Shown here: in pieces, positions 57,818-64,000 of the stretch
How positions within the stretch are numbered: the first letter of the stretch is position 1
Layout of the letters: every line of letters starts with the position of its first letter
Assembly (NCBI RefSeq): GCF_000342005.1
Contig: NZ_AOHO01000026.1
Location: 255,261 to 319,260 of the forward strand
Length of the DNA stretch: 64,000 nt
Direction of reading: 5' to 3'
DNA from: Amycolatopsis decaplanina DSM 44594
GTDB taxonomy: Bacteria; Actinomycetota; Actinomycetes; Mycobacteriales; Pseudonocardiaceae
The notes under the pieces: model-generated
Told to the model about the DNA's origin: nothing
The model's database searches: none
What the model saw: only the letters and a program-made list of their open reading frames with translations
Program-made: the position numbers and the translations under genes

Positions 57818-60765
57818 GACTGCACCGGTTGGAGGTCGCCGCTTTCGGTCCGTACGCGGGCCGGGAGGTGGTGGACTTCGACGTGCTCGGCGCCGATGGG
57901 CTGTTCCTGTTGCACGGTGACACCGGCGCGGGGAAGACGACGCTGCTCGACGCGATCGCGTTCGCGTTGTTCGGCACGGTCCCCGGCGCTCGCGGCCAGG
58001 TCAAACGGCTGCGCTGCGACCTCGCCGAGCCTGACCAGGTCACCGAGGTCGTCCTCGAACTGACCGTGCAGGGCCAGCGGATGCGGATCGCGCGCAACCC
58101 CGAGTACCAGCGGCCCAAGCGCAGGGGCGAGGGGATGACCGTCCAGCAGGCGAAGGCGGTGCTGAACTGGGTCGGCACGGTGCCCGCCGGACACGTGGCC
58201 GAGGGCATCACGCGGATCGACGAGGTCGCGCGCACGGTCGAACGGCTCATCGGCATGACGCACGAGCAGTTCTTCCAGGTGGTTCTGCTGCCGCAGGGCG
58301 AGTTCGCGCGGTTCCTGCGCGCGAACACGGCCGAGCGCGAGGAGCTGCTGGAGCGGCTGTTCGGCACCGAGCGCTTCGCGTGCGTCGAGGACTGGTTCGC
58401 GAATCTGCGCGCCGAACGCGGCCGCGAGCTTCAGGCGAGGCAGCAGTCGCTGCGGGAGTGGGTCGCGCGGTTCGCGCAGGTCGCGCGACAGGAAGCGCCC
58501 GAAGAAGGGCAGGCCGAGTGGGTCGAAGAGGTGCTCGCCGAGTCGGCGCGGCGCGTCGGCGAGGCACAGGAACGGGACACGAAGGCTCGCGCGGCGGCCA
58601 AGACGGCTGAGGCCGTCTGGCAGGAGAACCGGTCCACCGCCGAACGGATCCGCCGGGTGCGCACCGCGTACACGCGGCTTTCGGCGATCGCCGAGCAGGC
58701 GGACCAGCGTGCGGAGTGGGCGGAAGAGGTCGAAGCGGCGCATCGTGCGGCGGGTGTGGTCGCGGAGGCCGATCTCCTCGAACGCAGGCTGGACCAGCTC
58801 GCGGAGGCCGAAGCCGCGGAGGCTCTCCGGGCTCAGGAAGTGCCTGACGCCGCGGAGAGTTCCGCCGCCGAGCTGCGTGCTCGTGCCGGCGGAGCGCGGG
58901 AAGAGGCGGGCGCACTAGCCGAACTCGTGGCGGAAAGCGAGCAGCAGCAACGGGATCTGGTTCGCCGCGAACAGCTGAACGCCGCCGCCGACAAGGCGAA
59001 GAAGCAGGCTGAGGACTTCGCCGCCGAACTGGGCGCCGCGCCGGAGAGGGTCGCGGCTTTGCGCGCCGAAGCGGCCGCTGCCGCCGAGGCCGAAGCGAAG
59101 CTCGACGGCGCCCGCACCCGTGTCGACGAGCTGACCGCGTTGGCCCGCGATGCCGATGAGGTGCCCAAGGCACAGCAGGTCGTCGAGCGGGCGCGTGTGG
59201 CGGTCGGCGATGCCGTGGACGGCCATCAGCAGGCCCGTCAGCATCGGCTGGACCTGCGGGAGCGGCGTCTCGAAGGAATGGCGGCCGAACTCGCCGCCGG
59301 TCTCCGCGCGGGCGAGGACTGCCCGGTCTGCGGGGCGACGGAGCATCCGTCGCCGGCGACGCACACCGGCGGTCTGGTCGATCCCGAGGACGAACGCCGC
59401 GCCGAAGTCGCGGAGCAGCAGGCGCACACGCGGCGCGAGAAGGCGAAAGCCGCGTTGCTGGAAGCCGAAAACCGCCTGGCCGTCCTGATCGCGAGGTTGG
59501 GCGAGCACACCGACGTGACACTGCGGGCCGGGCTCGGCGAGGCGCGCGATCTGGTCGCCACGCTGTCGGAGACCGCTCGCCGAAAGCCTGCTCTCGCGGA
59601 CCAGGTCGGTGCCCTGGAACGGAAGATCGAGCAACTGACCGAACAGCGCGGGGCGGCCCAACGGCGCGCGGTCGAGGCCGAGACCGAAGTACGCGGTTTG
59701 ACGGAGCGGCTGACCGAACGCGAGCGCCGGTTGGAGAGCGCGCGCGGAGAGTTCGCCGACGTCGCCGCCCGCCGGCGGCATCTGCTGGGCCTCGCGACCC
59801 GTCTCGACGCGCTCGCCGAAGCGCGGTTGAACGTCGCAGGTGCCAGGGAGCGCCGTGACGAGCAAGCGAAACTGGTCAAGGAAGCGTTGCGGGCCAAGGG
59901 TTTCGCGGACCTCGACGAGATGCGTGCCGCGGCGCGGCCGGACGAGCAGATCGCGAAACTGGAGGCCGGCCTCGCCGACGCGAAGGTGATGGAACGGGCC
60001 GCCCGCGAGGAGCTCGCGCAGCCCGAGTTGTTCGGCATCTCGCCGGAGGACGAGATCGACGTCGGTGCTTCGGCCGATGCGGCGCAGGACACGCGAGGCG
60101 AGGCCGAACAGGCGCTCGTGGCTCTGCGGGCGGCCACTTCGCGGCACGCCGACCTGACGAAACTGGCCGAGCGGATGACGTCCTTGATGGCGGGACTGGC
60201 GCCGGTCGAAGAGCGGTATCTCGAACTGAAGGCGCTGGCCGAGGTGGTCAACGGACGCGGGCAGAACGCGCGGAAGATGTCGCTGCGCTCGTACGTCCTC
60301 GCCGCGAGACTGGAGGAGGTCGCGGTCGCGGCGACGGCTCGCCTGCGGACGATGAGCCAGGGCCGCTACTCGTTCGTGCATTCCGACGCGGCCGGGGTGC
60401 GGGGCACTCGTGGCGGCCTCGGGCTCGACGTGCTCGACGACTACTCCGGCACCATCCGGCCCGCGAAGACGCTTTCGGGTGGCGAGTCCTTCCTCGCGTC
60501 ACTCTCGCTTGCCCTGGGCCTCGCCGACGTCGTCGCCGCCGAAACCGGCGGAGCGCTGCTGGACACGCTGTTCATCGACGAGGGCTTCGGCACTCTGGAC
60601 GCCGAGACGCTCGACATCGTCATGAACATCCTCGACGAGCTTCGCGCCGGTGGGCGAGTGGTCGGGCTGGTCTCGCACGTGGAGGAACTGCGGCAGCGGA
60701 TCCCGACGCGACTGCGGATCCGAAAGGCGCGTACGGGCTCTACGGTGGAGATCCACGCCGCCTGA
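57814..60765 (+). CDS. sbcC: Exonuclease subunit SbcC (Rad50 type)
   Basis: 983 residues. N-terminal Walker A GDTGAGKTT at 35-43, then two long coiled-coil arms with a zinc hook CPVCG (Cys503 and Cys506) in the middle, and the C-terminal ABC signature LSGGESFLASLSLALGLADVV with Walker B LFIDEGFGTLD. Full-length SMC-like ATPase, structural order intact. It couples ATP hydrolysis to SbcD nuclease on DNA ends and hairpins. The 4-base overlap with sbcD makes a two-gene operon closed by a dispersed palindrome. Confidence 0.96.
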   Translation: MRLHRLEVAAFGPYAGREVVDFDVLGADGLFLLHGDTGAGKTTLLDAIAFALFGTVPGARGQVKRLRCDLAEPDQVTEVVLELTVQGQRMRIARNPEYQRPKRRGEGMTVQQAKAVLNWVGTVPAGHVAEGITRIDEVARTVERLIGMTHEQFFQVVLLPQGEFARFLRANTAEREELLERLFGTERFACVEDWFANLRAERGRELQARQQSLREWVARFAQVARQEAPEEGQAEWVEEVLAESARRVGEAQERDTKARAAAKTAEAVWQENRSTAERIRRVRTAYTRLSAIAEQADQRAEWAEEVEAAHRAAGVVAEADLLERRLDQLAEAEAAEALRAQEVPDAAESSAAELRARAGGAREEAGALAELVAESEQQQRDLVRREQLNAAADKAKKQAEDFAAELGAAPERVAALRAEAAAAAEAEAKLDGARTRVDELTALARDADEVPKAQQVVERARVAVGDAVDGHQQARQHRLDLRERRLEGMAAELAAGLRAGEDCPVCGATEHPSPATHTGGLVDPEDERRAEVAEQQAHTRREKAKAALLEAENRLAVLIARLGEHTDVTLRAGLGEARDLVATLSETARRKPALADQVGALERKIEQLTEQRGAAQRRAVEAETEVRGLTERLTERERRLESARGEFADVAARRRHLLGLATRLDALAEARLNVAGARERRDEQAKLVKEALRAKGFADLDEMRAAARPDEQIAKLEAGLADAKVMERAAREELAQPELFGISPEDEIDVGASADAAQDTRGEAEQALVALRAATSRHADLTKLAERMTSLMAGLAPVEERYLELKALAEVVNGRGQNARKMSLRSYVLAARLEEVAVAATARLRTMSQGRYSFVHSDAAGVRGTRGGLGLDVLDDYSGTIRPAKTLSGGESFLASLSLALGLADVVAAETGGALLDTLFIDEGFGTLDAETLDIVMNILDELRAGGRVVGLVSHVEELRQRIPTRLRIRKARTGSTVEIHAA

Positions 60766-60773
60766 CCCCAGGT

Positions 60774-60819
60774 CTCGTGAGTGGTAAGGACGGTTAGAAC
60801 CGTCCTTACCACTCACGAG
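60774..60819. repeat. Dispersed palindrome (CTCGTGAGTGG family) between convergent sbcC and ogt
   Basis: Perfect 22-base arms around AG, 8 bases after the sbcC stop and 5 bases before the stop of convergent ogt. Nearly identical to the copy at 14487. Likely bidirectional terminator. Confidence 0.85.
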
Positions 60820-60824
60820 GCGGA

Positions 60825-61325
60825 TCAGGCCGCTTCGTGCGTCAGCAGCCACTGCTTCGCCGGGACACCCCACCGGAAGTTCCCCACGCCGCCGCCGGTC
60901 CGAACCACCCGGTGGCATGGAACGAACAGCGCCGCCGCGTTCTTCGCGCACGCCGACGCGGCCGCCCGCACCGCCGCCGGATTCCCCGCCAGCGCCGCGT
61001 ACTCCGCATAGCTGACCGGTTCGCCCGCGGGCACCTTCCGCAGGATTTCCCAAGCGTGCTCCCGGAAAGCGCCGGACCGCTGCCGAACCTCGATATCGGC
61101 GACGGCGTCCAGGTCGCCGTCGTGGTAGCGGCGGATCGCGGTGCTCACCGGGCCCAGGTCCCGTCGCTGCTTCACTTCGCCAGGGGTGAGGGAAGGCGAG
61201 ATCAGCGGCGTCAGTTCGCCGACGTCGCCGGTCCAGCCCGAGGCGAGCACGGCCCCGTCGCCCGTCACCACGGCGGTGAACGGGCCGATCTTGGTGTCCA
61301 TTGTGGACCAGTACGCGATGCTCAT
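60825..61325 (-). CDS. ogt: Methylated-DNA--[protein]-cysteine S-methyltransferase
   Basis: 166 residues. It transfers the alkyl group from O6-alkylguanine to its own Cys. Active site PCHRVV near residue 137, followed by GNFRWGVPAKQWLL; the recognition helix region is AAASACAKNAAALFVPCHR. Two adjacent ATG codons, at 61328 and 61325, overlap the ada-alkA stop; the second gives the better distance to AGGGAG. Operon with ada-alkA, so both are induced together if the Ada domain acts as switch. Confidence 0.94.
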   Translation of the reverse strand: MSIAYWSTMDTKIGPFTAVVTGDGAVLASGWTGDVGELTPLISPSLTPGEVKQRRDLGPVSTAIRRYHDGDLDAVADIEVRQRSGAFREHAWEILRKVPAGEPVSYAEYAALAGNPAAVRAAASACAKNAAALFVPCHRVVRTGGGVGNFRWGVPAKQWLLTHEAA

Positions 61326-62788
61326 CATTCTCCCTTTTCGGCGCGCCACAAGTACATGCCGGCGTACGAGGACCAGGGCTGCCAGGCCCGTCCGCGTTCG
61401 GCCAGCGTCGTTTCGTCGTCGGTGATGCCCAGCGCCGCCGCTCCACGGCGCAGCGCCGGGTCACCGGTCAGCAGGACGTCCGGCGCGCCCAGCACGCGCA
61501 TCAGGACGTAGTCCGCGGTCCCCGGCCCGATTCCCGGGACGTCCAGCAGTTCCGCCCGCAGCTCCCCGGGATCGCGGCCGACGTGGACCGCCACCCCGTC
61601 CGCGAGCGCGCGGGCCACCGCGGCCACTCGTTCCGGGCCGTGTTCGGCGACCTGGGCCGCCGTCGGGAACACCGTGGTCAACCCTTCCAGCGATTCGTCG
61701 CAGCTGGGCACGCGTTCGCCGAGGGCGTCGGCGAGCGCGGCCGTCTCGGCGGGCGACAGCATCGCGCGCAGCACGAGTTCGTCGCCGTCGACAGCGCCGG
61801 GCACCCGGATGCCGGGGATCGCCTCGACCAGCGGCGCGAGTGCCGGGTCGGCCCCGAGGACCCGCGCGACCGCCTCGGGGTCGGCGTCGAGGTCGAGCAG
61901 CCGCCGCACCCTCGCCACCGCGCTGCTCAGGTCGCGCAGGTCGGTGAGCCGCAGATCGCACCGGACGTGGTCGTCCTTCGCCGTCAGCCACACCACGCCG
62001 GAGCCGTGCGCGAGCCGCAGCGTGCGTCCGTAGCCGGTCACCCCGGCATCGTCGTGCGTCACGTGCTCGACGCCCGGGACGGCCCGGACGGCCAGGAAAT
62101 CCAGCACCCCGTCCGCGTCGAACGGTTTACGGAACGGCAGCCGCAGGCTCAAGCGGGTCCCGGTCGGCAATTCCTCGGCCTTACGACGCTCGCGACGCAG
62201 ACTCGCCGCGCGAAGCTGCGAAGGCGTCGTCGCGAACACCTCGCGGATCGTCTCGTTGAACTGGCGGACGCTGGAGAACCCCGCCGCGAACGCGACGTCG
62301 GTCAGCGGGAGCCCGGACATCTCGATCAGCAGCCGCGCCGAGTGCGCCCGGTGGGCCCTGGCCAGCGCCAGCGGCCCGGCACCGAGTTCCGCGGTGAGGA
62401 CGCGCCCGAGCTGGCGTTCGGAATAGCCGAGCCGCCGCGCGAGCCCCGGAACACCGTCGCGTTCGACGGTCCCGTCCGAGATGAGCCGCATCGCCCGTGC
62501 GGCGAGGTCGGCCCGGATGTCCCAGTCGGGCGAGCCGGGGACGGCGTCGGGGAGGCAACGGCGGCAGGCGCGGAAGCCGTTGGCCTGCGCGGCCGCCGAC
62601 GTCGGGTAGAAGCGGACGTTCTGTTGCTTCGGCGTCGACGCGGGGCAGGACGGACGGCAGTAGATCCCGGTGGTGGAGACGGCCATGATGAACTGGCCGT
62701 CGAACCGGGAATCACGGGCGGCGACGGCGCGGTAACACCGTTCGGCGTCGCGCCACACGGCCCGTTCGGCCAGGGTCTGCTCGGTCAT
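61325..62788 (-). CDS. Ada-type regulator fused to AlkA 3-methyladenine DNA glycosylase
   Basis: 487 residues. Ada zinc-binding domain (about 10-85) with CRPSC and CRRC ligands, one Cys of which accepts methyl from phosphotriesters. AraC-type HTH follows (about 90-190, ARRLGYSERQLGRVLTAELG; FSSVRQFNETIREVF). Then AlkA N-domain and HhH-GPD glycosylase (DVPGIGPGTADYVLMRVLGAPD and catalytic Asp in LLTGDPALR). One protein therefore senses alkylation, activates transcription and excises 3-methyladenine. ATG at 62788. It lies directly upstream of ogt. Confidence 0.93.
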   Translation of the reverse strand: MTEQTLAERAVWRDAERCYRAVAARDSRFDGQFIMAVSTTGIYCRPSCPASTPKQQNVRFYPTSAAAQANGFRACRRCLPDAVPGSPDWDIRADLAARAMRLISDGTVERDGVPGLARRLGYSERQLGRVLTAELGAGPLALARAHRAHSARLLIEMSGLPLTDVAFAAGFSSVRQFNETIREVFATTPSQLRAASLRRERRKAEELPTGTRLSLRLPFRKPFDADGVLDFLAVRAVPGVEHVTHDDAGVTGYGRTLRLAHGSGVVWLTAKDDHVRCDLRLTDLRDLSSAVARVRRLLDLDADPEAVARVLGADPALAPLVEAIPGIRVPGAVDGDELVLRAMLSPAETAALADALGERVPSCDESLEGLTTVFPTAAQVAEHGPERVAAVARALADGVAVHVGRDPGELRAELLDVPGIGPGTADYVLMRVLGAPDVLLTGDPALRRGAAALGITDDETTLAERGRAWQPWSSYAGMYLWRAEKGE

Positions 62789-62893
62789 GACATCGATCGT
62801 GCCACCAGGTCGGGGGCGCGGCTGGCGGAAATCCGACACGGCGATCAAGGCCTCGGCGGATGGGGCGGCGGGCGGCACGTAGACTTCTGGCCC

Positions 62894-63976
<1,083 letters not shown>

Positions 63977-63979
63977 AAC

Positions 63980-64000
63980 CTCGTGGGGGGCAGGGACGGT
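63980..64000. repeat. Beginning of another CTCGTGAGTGG-family palindrome, cut by the window end
   Basis: CCTCGTGGGGGGCAGGGACGG 4 bases after the ychF stop resembles a diverged left arm of the dispersed palindrome. The right arm would lie beyond the window. Confidence 0.45.

Overview
The window is very GC-rich double-stranded chromosomal DNA from an actinomycete, most likely of the Pseudonocardiales (an Amycolatopsis-like organism). The reasons are the mycothiol S-conjugate amidase gene, frequent GTG and TTG starts, many 4-base ATGA/GTGA gene overlaps, a type VII secretion (T7SS) effector locus, and a gene order that follows the Mycobacterium tuberculosis block Rv1079-Rv1112 (metB, greA, DUF4307, mca, Rv1083-like, Rv1084-like, Rv1085c-like, Z-prenyl synthase, phoH2, fum, glpX, xseB/xseA, Rv1109c-like, ispH, Rv1111c-like, ychF). 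No tRNA, rRNA, CRISPR array, intact insertion sequence or prophage was seen.

Layout. 1-8.8 kb: end of metB, a small membrane protein, then a minus-strand T7SS polymorphic-toxin operon (YbaB-like, EspC-like, a 1599-residue toxin ending in a non-specific nuclease domain, and three tandem YezG-like immunity genes). 9-14.5 kb: hpd with a divergent Lrp regulator, an MBL-fold hydrolase, greA, DUF4307, mca and its membrane partner. 14.5-18.4 kb: hen1-pnkp RNA-repair operon. 18.4-25.8 kb: DUF255 thioredoxin-like protein, unknown protein, GH28 glycosidase, acyl-CoA oxidase-like protein, K+ channel, PNPOx-like protein. 26.2-28.1 kb: a three-gene DUF4388/Roadblock signalling operon. 28.1-32 kb: PAQR protein, Z-prenyl transferase, small secreted His-tailed peptide, and phoH2 behind a long structured leader. 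32-36.2 kb: guaB1-GT2-AlkP operon. 36.2-46.1 kb: accessory metabolism and regulators, two coupled secreted proteins, ligB, an EamA transporter, and SRPBCC/TetR. 46.1-55.3 kb: fumC, a ferredoxin-NADP reductase, trypsin, glpX, the xseA-unknown-xseB operon, ispH, DUF6542. 55.5-64 kb: rmuC, sbcDC, ogt, ada-alkA, ychF.

Themes. The conserved core is interleaved with accessory cassettes. DNA and RNA maintenance is heavily represented (Hen1/Pnkp, PhoH2, LigB, exonuclease VII, RmuC, SbcCD, Ada-AlkA/Ogt). Gene 3' ends repeatedly carry near-perfect inverted repeats from a few dispersed families. The main one (CTCGTGAGTGGTNAGGACGG and its complement) occurs about six times; one copy is split by about 226 bp of unexplained DNA. 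Candidates for new biology are the triple-immunity toxin locus, the RNA-repair pair, the GTPase-free Roadblock operon, the unknown gene coupled inside the exonuclease VII operon, the structured phoH2 leader, and the guaB1-GT2-phosphodiesterase operon.
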